37,476 nt of DNA from Burkholderiaceae bacterium (GTDB lineage Bacteria > Pseudomonadota > Gammaproteobacteria > Burkholderiales > Burkholderiaceae): contig CANGCM010000012.1 in the NCBI GenBank assembly GCA_947452535.1, positions 1 to 37,476 of the forward strand, written 5' to 3'. Shown here in pieces: positions 1-7,308 of the stretch. Each line of letters opens with the position of its first letter. Position 1 is the stretch's first letter. The position numbers and the translations under genes were made by a program. The notes under the pieces are model-generated. The model searched no databases. It had not been told where the DNA came from and was given only the letters and a program-made list of their open reading frames with translations.

Positions 1-889
1 AAACACCATCCACCAATAAACTACGTAACCAATTACTTGGCAGCACTTGTGTCAATAGATCGCCCAGCCAAGCTACGCTAGCTTCAATCGCATCCATGGG
101 TAAAGTTGCCCAAGTAAACACCGCTTGAAAAATAAAGAATAGAACGGTCCCTAAAATTACTGGGCCCAAGACTGGATGAAGCAATACAGAATCTAAGCGA
201 TCACTCAAGCGATCTGGGGTGATTTGATCTAAATGCAGATTCTGCAAAATACGATGAACCTGCACGTTGTCAGATTCAGTATGGGCAGAATGACCGGTGG
301 ATGTTTCAACTCCCTCGTCTACATTGCTGGGATTCAAAGCAGATAGATTTTTCCAATCGAGCTCACTCAAATATTGCTTGAGCTCATTAGCACCATCAGA
401 CTGAACACCAACAGTAGCAATTACAGGCAATCCTAATTCTTGGGAAAGAGCTTGGGCATCTACAACCAAGCCTTGACGCTTAGCCACATCCACCATATTC
501 AACAAAACAATGCAGGGCAGTCCTAGCCGTTTTGTTGCTAAGACTAGCCGTAGGTTGGGCCTCAGGTTCATTGCATTCAGAACACATAAGACGAGATCTG
601 GTCGCTTTTCTCCTTGAGCATTACCGTGAAGGACATTACAGGTCACTCGCTCATCTAAAGAGCGCGGATACAAACTGTAAGCTCCGGGCAAATCTAAGAT
701 GCGGATTACTTTCTTAGAGTCGAGAAGTAAGCGCCCTTCTTTTCTCTCTACGGTAACGCCTGAATAGTTAGCAACCTTTTGACGACTGCCCGTGAGTAAA
801 TTGAATAATGCCGTTTTACCGCAATTGGGATTACCCAGTAAAGCAACTAAGGGCTCACTAGGAAAGAAATGGATCTTCTCTTCAGACAT
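1..889 (-). CDS. feoB: Ferrous iron transporter FeoB, N-terminal part (cut by window edge)
   Basis: FeoB is the inner-membrane Fe(II) transporter with an N-terminal GTPase domain. Translating the minus strand from the ATG at 889 gives an open frame of 296 residues running off the window start. Seen: G1 motif GNPNCGKT near residue 18, the G2-region stretch NYSGVTVE, G3 motif DLPG, G4 motif NMVD, then the HPVLGP stretch that opens the first membrane segment. The frame stays open throughout, so this is truncation by the window, not a broken gene. It starts 2 nt after the feoA stop and shares its transcript, presumably under Fur control from the box at 1156-1174. The C-terminal Gate domains lie outside the window. 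Confidence 0.95.
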   Translation of the reverse strand, partial: MSEEKIHFFPSEPLVALLGNPNCGKTALFNLLTGSRQKVANYSGVTVERKEGRLLLDSKKVIRILDLPGAYSLYPRSLDERVTCNVLHGNAQGEKRPDLVLCVLNAMNLRPNLRLVLATKRLGLPCIVLLNMVDVAKRQGLVVDAQALSQELGLPVIATVGVQSDGANELKQYLSELDWKNLSALNPSNVDEGVETSTGHSAHTESDNVQVHRILQNLHLDQITPDRLSDRLDSVLLHPVLGPVILGTVLFFIFQAVFTWATLPMDAIEASVAWLGDLLTQVLPSNWLRSLLVDGV

Positions 890-891
890 GC

Positions 892-1131
892 TTAGAGTGT
901 TTCTACCTCGACCATGCGGGCTTCAGATTCACGTAAGGCAAAAGTCGATGAGCCCACTCTGACCAAAATCGGGCCTTGACCCAACAATCCTTTACGCAAT
1001 ACCTCGACCTGTTCACCAGGTAAGAAGCCAATATCTTCTAATTGAATGCGAATATCCCCTTGTGAATCGCCTGCATTAACTATTTTGCTAACGCGAGCTC
1101 TAATACCTGGGAGTATTTCTTCAAGATTCAT
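892..1131 (-). CDS. feoA: FeoA family ferrous iron transport protein
   Basis: FeoA is a small cytoplasmic SH3-like protein that works with FeoB in Fe(II) uptake. The 79-residue product has the usual FeoA size and pattern: a central segment with GDSQGDIRIQLEDIGFLPGE and a C-terminal strand containing ILVRVGSSTFALRESEA. It is first in a feoAB transcript, with only 2 nt to feoB. The ATG at 1131 is the only sensible start for a protein of this length. The Fur box lies about 25 bp upstream of the start codon, which fits repression when iron is plentiful. Confidence 0.93.
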   Translation of the reverse strand: MNLEEILPGIRARVSKIVNAGDSQGDIRIQLEDIGFLPGEQVEVLRKGLLGQGPILVRVGSSTFALRESEARMVEVETL

Positions 1132-1155
1132 GATGTATCAATTATATCCCCACAT

Positions 1156-1174
1156 GAGAATGAATATCATTCTC
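1156..1174. promoter_or_regulatory. Fur box upstream of feoAB
   Basis: The 19-bp sequence GAGAATGAATATCATTCTC is a perfect inverted repeat: 8-bp arms around a 3-bp centre. It matches the Fur consensus (GATAATGATAATCATTATC) at most positions. It lies 25-43 bp upstream of the feoA start codon, where a repressor would block the promoter. It could also influence the divergent modA-like gene, whose start is 138 bp away. Confidence 0.85.
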
Positions 1175-1231
1175 TAAGTAAGGGGGAAGTAGATGTCTAC
1201 TAGATTCAGTCGTTCACTTGGCGAGTTAAAG

Positions 1232-1253
1232 ACGCCGGCTCATAGCCAGGCGT
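1232..1253 (+). other. Terminator-like hairpin in the leader of the modA-like gene
   Basis: Seen: ACGCC-GGCT-CAT-AGCC-A-GGCGT, a 9-bp GC-rich stem with one bulged A and a 3-nt loop, followed by TTTT at 1253-1256. It lies in the feoA/modA divergent region, 58 bp before the GTG start of the modA-like gene. A second small inverted repeat, GTAAT-ATATAA-ATTAC, lies at 1269-1284. Inference: an attenuator or metal-responsive leader, or simply the end of a short transcript. No named riboswitch class was recognised. Confidence 0.4.
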
Positions 1254-1311
1254 TTTGCTAGATGTACAGTAATATATAAATTACCAATAACCAAGGGCGC
1301 TTGCCGACGAC

Positions 1312-2064
1312 GTGAACCGCCTCAAAATCTACGCCCTGTTACTGTTTTTCTTATGCGCACCTGCATTAGGGCAAACGCCGACTATTGCAGTGGCTACAAA
1401 CATGAAGCCTGCAATTGAAGAAATCTATACCGCTTTTAGGGCGGGTAATAAGTCAGAACTAAAAATGGTTTACGGTTCTTCGGGAAATTTCTTTGCTCAA
1501 ATTCGAAATGGTGCACCCTTCTCGCTGTTTGTATCTGCTGATGAACAGTACCCACTAGAGTTAGCAAGCGCTGGATTAACCCAAGGTAATGGCAAGACAT
1601 ATGCCATTGGAAGATTGGCCATGATTGTCAATAAAAAGATAGGATTCAAACCCACCATTGCAACACCAGAGCTCAAGAAACTTTTTTCTGAGGCTAATAA
1701 AATTTCGATTGCAAAACCAGAGCTTGCGCCCTATGGAAAAGCGAGTATTCAGTTTCTAACTAAAGTGGAATTACTGGACCAAGTAAGAGAAAAACTGGTT
1801 TACGCAGAGAACATTTCAATAGCGACTGTATTTGTAGCTAGCGGCTCAGCCAGCGTTGGATTTACCGCCCTATCATTAGCAATGAGTCCTGAGGCGGCCA
1901 AGACGACTAACTTTGTCGTCATTCCAGATCATCTGTATGAGCCCATAAAACAAAGAATGGTCTTGCTCAAAAATGCCCCACCCGTTGTCCTTGAATTCTA
2001 TGAGTTCATGCAATCATCAAAAGCAAAAGAGATCCTGAAGGCTAATGGCTATAACAGCCCATAA
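1312..2064 (+). CDS. modA: Periplasmic molybdate-binding protein (ModA-like)
   Basis: Substrate-binding protein of the ModA family, which captures molybdate (sometimes tungstate) in the periplasm for an ABC importer. The 250-residue product begins with a signal peptide (about residues 1-20, ending ALG|Q) and has ModA signatures: IAVATNMKPAIEEI, the oxyanion-contacting YGSSGNFFAQI, and FSLFVSADEQYP. The start is GTG; no in-frame ATG precedes the signal peptide. No ModB or ModC gene is adjacent; the next gene is another oxyanion receptor, tupA, 71 bp downstream on the same strand. True ligand preference cannot be read from sequence alone. Confidence 0.85.
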   Translation: MNRLKIYALLLFFLCAPALGQTPTIAVATNMKPAIEEIYTAFRAGNKSELKMVYGSSGNFFAQIRNGAPFSLFVSADEQYPLELASAGLTQGNGKTYAIGRLAMIVNKKIGFKPTIATPELKKLFSEANKISIAKPELAPYGKASIQFLTKVELLDQVREKLVYAENISIATVFVASGSASVGFTALSLAMSPEAAKTTNFVVIPDHLYEPIKQRMVLLKNAPPVVLEFYEFMQSSKAKEILKANGYNSP

Positions 2065-2135
2065 GCTCTGAAGCCCTTAAGCCATTGAACCCTAAGCCAA
2101 ATCGTATTCATACCTCACAAAGAAAGTCTCCTTAA

Positions 2136-2966
2136 ATGAAAATATCAGCTAGCAAAATACTAGCTACCGCTATTACTGTTATTGCCGCGCTGACATTATT
2201 AGCTAACCCCGCCTTTGCCCAAGAGAAAAGTCTTGTGGTGTCCTCAACCACATCCACAGAACAATCTGGCCTGTTTGGCTTTATCTTGCCAATCTTCAAA
2301 ATGAAGACAGGTATTGATGTCAAAGTAGTAGCGGTTGGCACTGGTCAAGCTCTAGATATAGGTCGTCGTGGTGATACCGATGTGGTTTTTGTTCACGATA
2401 AACCTGCTGAAGAAAAGTTTGTTAGCGAAGGTTATGCTACTAAACGGATTGAGGTGATGTACAACGATTTTGTTTTGATTGGGCCAAAATCAGATCCAGC
2501 CAAAATTGCCGGTGGTAAAGATACCAAAGTGGCATTCCAAAAAATAGCTACTGCACAAGCGCCATTCATATCTCGTGGAGATAAAAGCGGCACCCATGCT
2601 GCGGAACTGCGTTATTGGAAAGATGCCGCTATCACAGTGGCGCCTAGCGCTTGGTACAAAGAGACTGGCTCGGGTATGGGGCCAGCCTTAAACACCGCTT
2701 CCGCAATGAATGGCTATATCTTGGCTGATCGCGCAACATGGCTTGCCTTTAAGAATCGGGGCGATCTCACCATCCTGGTTCAAGGCGATCCAAAACTATT
2801 TAACCAATATGGCGTTATGTTGGTCAACCCAGCTAAATTTCCGCATGTTAAAAAAGCAGAGGGCCAAGAGTTTATCGATTGGATTACCTCTAAGAATGGG
2901 CAAGAGGTCATTGCTAGCTATCAAATCGGTGGCGAGCAACTCTTCTTCCCAAATGCCAAGAAATAA
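2136..2966 (+). CDS. tupA: Tungstate-binding protein TupA
   Basis: Periplasmic receptor of the TupABC tungstate importer. The 276-residue product has a signal peptide ending in AFA|Q (about residue 28) followed by the TupA ligand motif VVSSTTSTEQSGL, then VGTGQALDIGRRGDTDVVFVHD, FVLIGPKSDPA and FISRGDKSGTH, all typical of TupA/WtpA-type proteins that bind tungstate tightly. No permease gene follows: the next genes are a GNAT enzyme and a thioesterase. The TupB-like permease begins at 37157 in this window. No clear Shine-Dalgarno sequence precedes the ATG. Confidence 0.9.
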   Translation: MKISASKILATAITVIAALTLLANPAFAQEKSLVVSSTTSTEQSGLFGFILPIFKMKTGIDVKVVAVGTGQALDIGRRGDTDVVFVHDKPAEEKFVSEGYATKRIEVMYNDFVLIGPKSDPAKIAGGKDTKVAFQKIATAQAPFISRGDKSGTHAAELRYWKDAAITVAPSAWYKETGSGMGPALNTASAMNGYILADRATWLAFKNRGDLTILVQGDPKLFNQYGVMLVNPAKFPHVKKAEGQEFIDWITSKNGQEVIASYQIGGEQLFFPNAKK

Positions 2967-2977
2967 TTAGAGGGTTG

Positions 2978-3412
2978 ATGAGAGACATCGTAATCTTGAT
3001 AAAACCTTGGCGTGAAGCAGAGCAAGAGGCTTATTCAATTAGGAAGCGTGTTTTTATCGATGAGCAAGGCGTTCCAGAATCTATGGAGATCGATGACTTT
3101 GATCCCATTGCTCAGCATGCCTTAGCTTATCTACGGGATGACTGCATTGCAACCGCTCGACTAATTGCCTTGTCAGAGCAAGAGGGGCAAATAGGTCGGA
3201 TGGCAGTATTGCCAGCGAATCGAAGGCAAGGTATTGGCGGGCAATTGCTCAGCGCCCTGTTAGGGAGCAGCAAAACCCATGGCTTTACTCAGCTCAAATT
3301 ACATGCCCAGCTATCCGCTATACCGTTTTATGCCCAATTTGGGTTTATTGCACAAGGTGACATCTACGATGAAGCGGGTATTGCGCATCGCGATATGATC
3401 TTATTTATCTAA
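2978..3412 (+). CDS. GNAT family N-acetyltransferase (ElaA-like)
   Basis: Acetyl-CoA-dependent N-acetyltransferase of unknown substrate. The product, about 144 residues, carries the GNAT acetyl-CoA loop as RMAVLPANRRQGIGGQLL in the middle of the protein, preceded by IRKRVFIDEQGVPESMEID, a stretch typical of the ElaA/YitI group. A C-terminal PFYAQFGFIAQGDIYDEAGI segment matches the same group. The ATG at 2978 is preferred; an in-frame TTG lies directly before it. The gene follows tupA by 11 bp and precedes the thioesterase gene by 16 bp, so the three are likely co-transcribed, although no functional link is evident. Confidence 0.85.
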   Translation: MRDIVILIKPWREAEQEAYSIRKRVFIDEQGVPESMEIDDFDPIAQHALAYLRDDCIATARLIALSEQEGQIGRMAVLPANRRQGIGGQLLSALLGSSKTHGFTQLKLHAQLSAIPFYAQFGFIAQGDIYDEAGIAHRDMILFI

Positions 3413-3428
3413 AAGCTATTCATTACTC

Positions 3429-3848
3429 ATGAACCAAACAGCCAATCTTCCTTTTCTCTTCCGCGTTTGCTACTCTGATACCGATGCAGCAGGGTTCGTA
3501 TATCACGCTCGCTATCTAGAGATCTTTGAGCGTAGCCGTTCAGAATGGCTTCAGCAAAGAGGATTAAGCCCCACTAAACTAATTAATGAGTTCGGTATTT
3601 TGCTACCGGTTCGTGAAGTCATCATGAACTTTCATAGACCCGGGCGCTTAGATGATTTGCTGAGTATTGATCAAATCATTGAACATCGTAGTCGCACTCA
3701 AATTGCCGTGAAGCAAACGGCTAAACGCATTACCGAAGATGCTGAGCCAGAGCTCATTGCTAGCGCCCTCCTCCATATTGTTTGTGTTGATACCAAAACT
3801 CTCAAACCCAAAGGGCTGCCAGACTGGCTCTTTGCGGCTGATCAATAA
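3429..3848 (+). CDS. YbgC-like acyl-CoA thioesterase (hot-dog fold)
   Basis: Cytoplasmic thioesterase of the 4-hydroxybenzoyl-CoA thioesterase/YbgC family, which hydrolyses acyl-CoA or acyl-ACP thioesters. The 139-residue length is typical. The active-site signature CYSDTDAAGFVYHARYLEIFE is at residues 14-34, with catalytic Asp19 and the conserved His26 that ends the DxxGxVYH pattern. The classical ybgC lies beside tolQ-pal, which is not the case here; this may be a paralogue with a different substrate. It ends the plus-strand run that began with the oxyanion receptors, and no terminator with a T-run follows. Confidence 0.85.
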   Translation: MNQTANLPFLFRVCYSDTDAAGFVYHARYLEIFERSRSEWLQQRGLSPTKLINEFGILLPVREVIMNFHRPGRLDDLLSIDQIIEHRSRTQIAVKQTAKRITEDAEPELIASALLHIVCVDTKTLKPKGLPDWLFAADQ

Positions 3849-4037
3849 TCACATGAGCAAGTCACTCTTATGTAAGACGTAAGTGACTGATACCCCGAAT
3901 CCGGGGAATACATTGGGTAATTCTGCTGCATAGCTTAGAATAGGGCCTCTTACTGCAAACACTTCAAGTGTGGCAGCCTACCCCATTGGCCGGGACAGTC
4001 GTTTAATTGAATACGGGCCAATATTTATTTGGTCCCT
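3849..4037 (+). promoter_or_regulatory. Structured leader of rhlE
   Basis: This 189-bp gap holds several inverted repeats. AGTCACT/AGTGACT pair at 3860-3866 and 3882-3888. CCCCG-AATC-CGGGG is at 3893-3906. CTGC/GCAG with ACAC/GTGT is at 3953-3976. GGGCCAA at 4015-4021 can pair with TTGG-T-CCC at 4029-4036, ending one base before the start codon. ATTGGCC at 3985-3991 is perfectly complementary to 4016-4022, and GGGAC at 3992-3996 to GTCCC at 4032-4036, so alternative folds exist. No good Shine-Dalgarno sequence is visible before the ATG. Inference: translational or cold-dependent control of the helicase. Confidence 0.5.
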
Positions 4038-5321
4038 ATGTTATTTACAGATCTCGGTTTATCAGAATCCATTCTTCGTGCTATTAGCGAGGAAGGCTAC
4101 ACCAGTCCCACCCCCATTCAAGCAAAATCCATTCCCGCCGTATTAAAGGGTGGTGATCTCCTTGCGGCAGCTCAAACAGGTACTGGTAAAACTGCCGGCT
4201 TTACCCTGCCGATTCTTCAGCGCTTAAGCAGTACCGCCACTACGGGCAGCAAACGTCACTTAAGGGTGTTGATTTTGACTCCCACCCGTGAATTAGCCGC
4301 TCAAGTTCAAGAATCCGTAGTCACTTATGGAAAATATACCGGCCTCAAATCCACTGTGATTTTTGGCGGTGTCGGCGCAAATCCACAGATCAAAGCAATT
4401 GCTGCGGGACTGGATATCTTGGTAGCAACACCGGGTCGCTTGCTGGATTTAATGTCGCAAAATTGTGTCTCTCTAGCTCATATTGAAATCCTGGTGCTTG
4501 ATGAAGCCGATCGGATGTTGGATATGGGCTTCTTGCGCGATATTAAAAAGATTTTGGCTGCACTGCCCAAGCAACGCCAGAACCTGCTGTTTTCAGCAAC
4601 CTTCTCTGCCGAAATAAAAGCTTTAGCTGATAGCTTACTAAATTCTCCAGCGCTAATAGAGGTAGCTCGCAGCAACAGTACAAATGAAGCCATTGCGCAA
4701 CTCATTCACCCGGTTGATAGAACTCAGAAACATCCTTTATTAGCGCATCTAATTAAGAGCAATCAGTGGCAGCAAGTGCTGGTATTTACTCGCACTAAAC
4801 ATGGTGCCAATAAATTAGTTACTCAATTAGAAAAAGATGGCATTACTGCCATGGCTATTCATGGCAACAAGAGTCAAAGTGCACGTACTAAAGCATTGGC
4901 AGAGTTTAAGGATGGAAAAATTACCGTCTTAGTTGCCACTGATATCGCAGCACGGGGAATCGATATTGATCAGCTGCCCCATGTCGTGAACTACGACTTA
5001 CCAAATGTTTCAGAAGACTATGTGCATCGCATTGGCCGTACTGGTAGAGCTGGCTCTAACGGAGTTGCAGTATCTTTGGTATGCGTTGATGAACATCAGA
5101 TGCTTAGAGATATTGAAAAACTGATTAAGCAAAAACTACCGCAGGAAGTGATTGCCGGATTTGAGCCAGATCCGAACGCAGTAGCGCAACCGATTCAATT
5201 AAGAAGTCAACAGCATCAGCAATCTAGAAAGCCTAGACCCGGTAATGCTGGTGGCGGCAATGGCGGGGGCAAACCTGCAGCGAAACGTAGCAGTCCTCCC
5301 AGGCGAAGTTTCAGCCGATAA
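4038..5321 (+). CDS. rhlE: ATP-dependent DEAD-box RNA helicase RhlE
   Basis: Unwinds structured RNA, typically in ribosome assembly, RNA decay and cold adaptation. From the ATG at 4038 the product has 427 residues. Seen in order: Q-motif region [10 protein letters not shown] with PTPIQ, motif I AQTGTGKT (45-52), PTREL, GG and TPGR, DEAD (155-158), SAT (186-188), [11 protein letters not shown] and [10 protein letters not shown]. The C-terminal tail is rich in Gln, Gly, Arg and Ser, as in RhlE proteins, and probably binds RNA. The frame extends to a TTG at 4029, but that start would lie inside the leader hairpin. The gene stands alone behind an elaborate leader. Confidence 0.93.
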   Translation: MLFTDLGLSESILRAISEEGYTSPTPIQAKSIPAVLKGGDLLAAAQTGTGKTAGFTLPILQRLSSTATTGSKRHLRVLILTPTRELAAQVQESVVTYGKYTGLKSTVIFGGVGANPQIKAIAAGLDILVATPGRLLDLMSQNCVSLAHIEILVLDEADRMLDMGFLRDIKKILAALPKQRQNLLFSATFSAEIKALADSLLNSPALIEVARSNSTNEAIAQLIHPVDRTQKHPLLAHLIKSNQWQQVLVFTRTKHGANKLVTQLEKDGITAMAIHGNKSQSARTKALAEFKDGKITVLVATDIAARGIDIDQLPHVVNYDLPNVSEDYVHRIGRTGRAGSNGVAVSLVCVDEHQMLRDIEKLIKQKLPQEVIAGFEPDPNAVAQPIQLRSQQHQQSRKPRPGNAGGGNGGGKPAAKRSSPPRRSFSR

Positions 5322-5372
5322 ATTGCTCTGCTGTTGCGTTGATATCAATGGGTAGCAATTAAGGGCATCGCT

Positions 5373-6254
5373 TTAATCCTCTACTTGATTAAAGACACTC
5401 GAAAAATCGAGATGCCCCTTACCTGCTTTGCTATGCATCTCATAAAGTTTGCGGGACAACTCTCCTAGGGGAATGCTTGCTGCTAAATCCTCAGCATTCT
5501 CGGTGGCTAGTCCAAGATCTTTTAACATCAGATCTACTCCAAAGCCACCAGCATAGCCTTTTGAAGATGGCACATTGTCCATTACTCCAGGACAAGGGTT
5601 ATAAAGCTCCAAAACCCAGTTACGACCCGAACTCTTGGACATAATGTCTGAGAGTACTTTGGGATCCATGCCGTTAGCCACTCCCAAACGCAATGCCTCA
5701 CTCGTTCCCAGCATCTGTATGCCCAGCAACATGTTATTGCACACCTTCACAGTCTGGCCACTACCACTAGGACCAGCATGAAAGATATTCTTACCCATCT
5801 TCTCGAACAATGGTCTAGCTAGATCGACATCTACAGCATCTCCACCAACCATGAAGGTCAGCGTGGCGGCTTGAGCGCCCGCAGTTCCACCAGAAACTGG
5901 AGCATCAATCATGGCAAAACCTCTGGACTTTGCGGCTGCTGCTACAGCCTGAGAGACCTTAGGAGAAATCGTCGAGCAATCAATCAACAATGACTTCGGA
6001 TTAGCAGTAGCAAGCAAGCCTAAGTCGCCCAAATACAAAGCCTCCACATGCTGAGATGCGGGGAGCATGCTAATAATGATATTGGCATTCAGGGCAGCGT
6101 CTGAAGCGCTACTCATGGAAATACCACCAGCCTCTTTAAAAGCATCGAGCTGAGCCTGCACCAAATCAAAACCAAAAACCTGGTGTCCTGCTTTAATTAA
6201 ATTGAGGGCCATGGGCAATCCCATATTACCCAAGCCTATAAATGCAATTTTCAT
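5373..6254 (-). CDS. mmsB: 3-hydroxyisobutyrate dehydrogenase
   Basis: NAD-dependent oxidation of 3-hydroxyisobutyrate to methylmalonate semialdehyde in valine breakdown. The 293-residue protein has the N-terminal Rossmann motif FIGLGNMGLPMA (residues 5-16), the substrate-binding DAPVSGGTAGA (117-127), and the catalytic lysine K170 within GSGQTVKVCNN. Family length is about 290-300. No other valine-pathway gene adjoins it; an acyl-CoA dehydrogenase lies far away at 32296. Related beta-hydroxyacid dehydrogenases (tartronate semialdehyde reductase type) share the fold, so substrate is slightly uncertain. A perfect inverted repeat at 6254-6267 abuts the start codon. Confidence 0.87.
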   Translation of the reverse strand: MKIAFIGLGNMGLPMALNLIKAGHQVFGFDLVQAQLDAFKEAGGISMSSASDAALNANIIISMLPASQHVEALYLGDLGLLATANPKSLLIDCSTISPKVSQAVAAAAKSRGFAMIDAPVSGGTAGAQAATLTFMVGGDAVDVDLARPLFEKMGKNIFHAGPSGSGQTVKVCNNMLLGIQMLGTSEALRLGVANGMDPKVLSDIMSKSSGRNWVLELYNPCPGVMDNVPSSKGYAGGFGVDLMLKDLGLATENAEDLAASIPLGELSRKLYEMHSKAGKGHLDFSSVFNQVED

Positions 6255-6267
6255 ATACGCCCGTATA
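6254..6267 (-). promoter_or_regulatory. Inverted repeat abutting the mmsB start codon
   Basis: TATACG-CC-CGTATA is a perfect 6-bp inverted repeat with a 2-bp spacer. Its last base is the A of the mmsB ATG on the minus strand. The GGGCG that could act as a ribosome-binding element sits in the middle of it. Inference: either a DNA operator or an RNA hairpin occluding initiation; chance cannot be excluded. Confidence 0.35.
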
Positions 6268-6337
6268 AGATATTGAAGTTCTAGTGTCTCACTATAGCCT
6301 GCCTTTACACTAGCGGAATAAATTGATGGGAGACAAA

Positions 6338-6631
6338 ATGACTATTAAAGTAATTGGCCTCATTCAGGTAAATGATCTTGCGGCATTTGAAGAGTACCGC
6401 AGTCAGGTTGGAGATACGGTAGCACTGTATCAAGGGAAAATTACGTCTCGAGGAGTGTTCAACACCTTCCTCTGGAATGAGTTGGAGTGTGAATCCTTTA
6501 GCGCATTTGTAGAATTAGAGTTTTCTGATGTAGAGCGCTCTCAGTCCTGGGCCAACAGTCCGGAGTATCAAAAGTTGCTAGCTGTTCGAAACAAGGCCAT
6601 GAAACTAACGCTATTTTCTGTTACGGGCTAA
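6338..6631 (+). CDS. DUF1330 family protein
   Basis: Small (97-residue) protein of the DUF1330 family, which has a dimeric alpha-beta barrel fold and no settled biochemical role. Seen: an opening strand KVIGLIQVNDLAAFEEYR, a central GKITSRGVFN, and a C-terminal ELEFSDVERSQSWANSPEYQ, matching the family's pattern of W..SPEYQ near the end. The ATG at 6338 is chosen because GGGAG at 6328-6332 lies 5 nt upstream; upstream in-frame ATG (6326) and TTG (6323) lack this. The gene is divergent from mmsB (83 bp between starts), so a shared regulatory region is plausible. Confidence 0.75.
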   Translation: MTIKVIGLIQVNDLAAFEEYRSQVGDTVALYQGKITSRGVFNTFLWNELECESFSAFVELEFSDVERSQSWANSPEYQKLLAVRNKAMKLTLFSVTG

Positions 6632-6650
6632 AAAAAACCCAGCCCTTTTT
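6625..6650 (+). terminator. Rho-independent terminator of the DUF1330 gene
   Basis: GGGCT at 6625-6629 pairs with AGCCC at 6641-6645, followed by TTTTT. The A-rich loop gives a run of T on the minus strand, so it may also help end the convergent small histone-like gene. The left arm overlaps the DUF1330 stop region. Confidence 0.7.
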
Positions 6651-6682
6651 GGGAGCCAGGCTTGATTGCGGAGCAAAAAGAA

Positions 6683-6871
6683 TTACTTCTTAGCTTCCAT
6701 TGCCTCTTTAGTGGCAGTAATTTCTTTACGACGTTCTTTGCATGCGCCAGCAATTTCTTGCAAAGCTTTGCGAGCACGCGCTGCGGACGCCTTGACACCC
6801 TTTTCAATAAACTTTGCGTTTTCGGCTTGATATGTTTCGAAAGCAGCCAACAATGTATCGTGTTGTGACAT
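6683..6871 (-). CDS. Small basic histone H1-like (Hc1-type) protein
   Basis: A 62-residue Lys/Ala/Glu-rich protein with no signal peptide or membrane segment. The stretch FIEKGVKASAARARKALQEI followed by CKERRKEI resembles the N-terminal half of chlamydial-type histone Hc1, in which a helix with KAAAQRVR is followed by YRKES. Inference: a DNA-binding nucleoid protein; alternatively a helical protein of unknown role. The start is supported by AGGAG 5 nt before the ATG at 6871. It stands alone, convergent with the DUF1330 gene, with the gene-poor region 6872-7308 upstream. Confidence 0.65.
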   Translation of the reverse strand: MSQHDTLLAAFETYQAENAKFIEKGVKASAARARKALQEIAGACKERRKEITATKEAMEAKK

Positions 6872-7308
6872 CTGGTCTCCTAGATTTATTGATCAATATA
6901 TGAGTTCTGAGCTCTGAATCAGTATATCCCCATAAAAACCGAAGAATTTCAGGGGTGGCATCAGGGATAACTCTTAGATCCTATAAACCCCATAAAAGCA
7001 GAAAAATACCAAAAATGAGGGGGAATGGTAAAAAATCAGAAATATCCTTGTTTTTATAAGCTTGCGCTTTTGTCGGCCCGTCGGTCTTTGCGCCCGCTAG
7101 TTCAACCCGTTAACCGCCTTCACCACCCCCTCTTTTTAGCCTTGCACCTACTTGATCGATCTTGCTTCCTTGATATGGGCGCTTCTGCCGATCCAGCGAC
7201 AATAGGTTATCTCTAGATTGGGAGTGTGGTCTAGTCGAGAAATTCGGCAAGGATGGAGCCCACGAATTCTGGGTACTGCAGGCAATGTATTACTTTTTTT
7301 AGGAAAAT
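6872..7308. other. 437-bp stretch without a recognised gene; hairpins and repeats
   Basis: No convincing protein or named RNA was found. The right half (about 7060-7130) is more GC-rich than its surroundings. Seen: imperfect direct repeats starting CCCCATAAAA at 6928 and 6988, exactly 60 bp apart; CTAGA/TCTAG at about 7212 and 7229; and AATTCG/CGAATT at about 7240 and 7262 enclosing a 16-nt loop. A 63-codon frame at 7025-7216 has a strange composition and was rejected. The stretch must hold promoters of the two divergent genes; a structured RNA is possible. Confidence 0.4.

Noticed and set aside
5321..5360. AATTGCT/AGCAATT inverted repeat between rhlE and mmsB as a terminator
   Set aside because: The loop is 26 nt, the stem is AT-rich and there is no T-run, so it could be chance.
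6625..6683. A full terminator for the histone-like gene on the minus strand
   Set aside because: Several partial stems are present but none has a clean stem followed directly by a T-run in that direction; only the plus-strand terminator is reported.
7025..7216. A 63-codon plus-strand frame in the gene-poor region, with GAGGGGG just before its ATG
   Set aside because: Spacing from the G-rich element to the ATG is too short, the composition is odd and no family pattern is seen; the region looks more like regulatory or RNA sequence.
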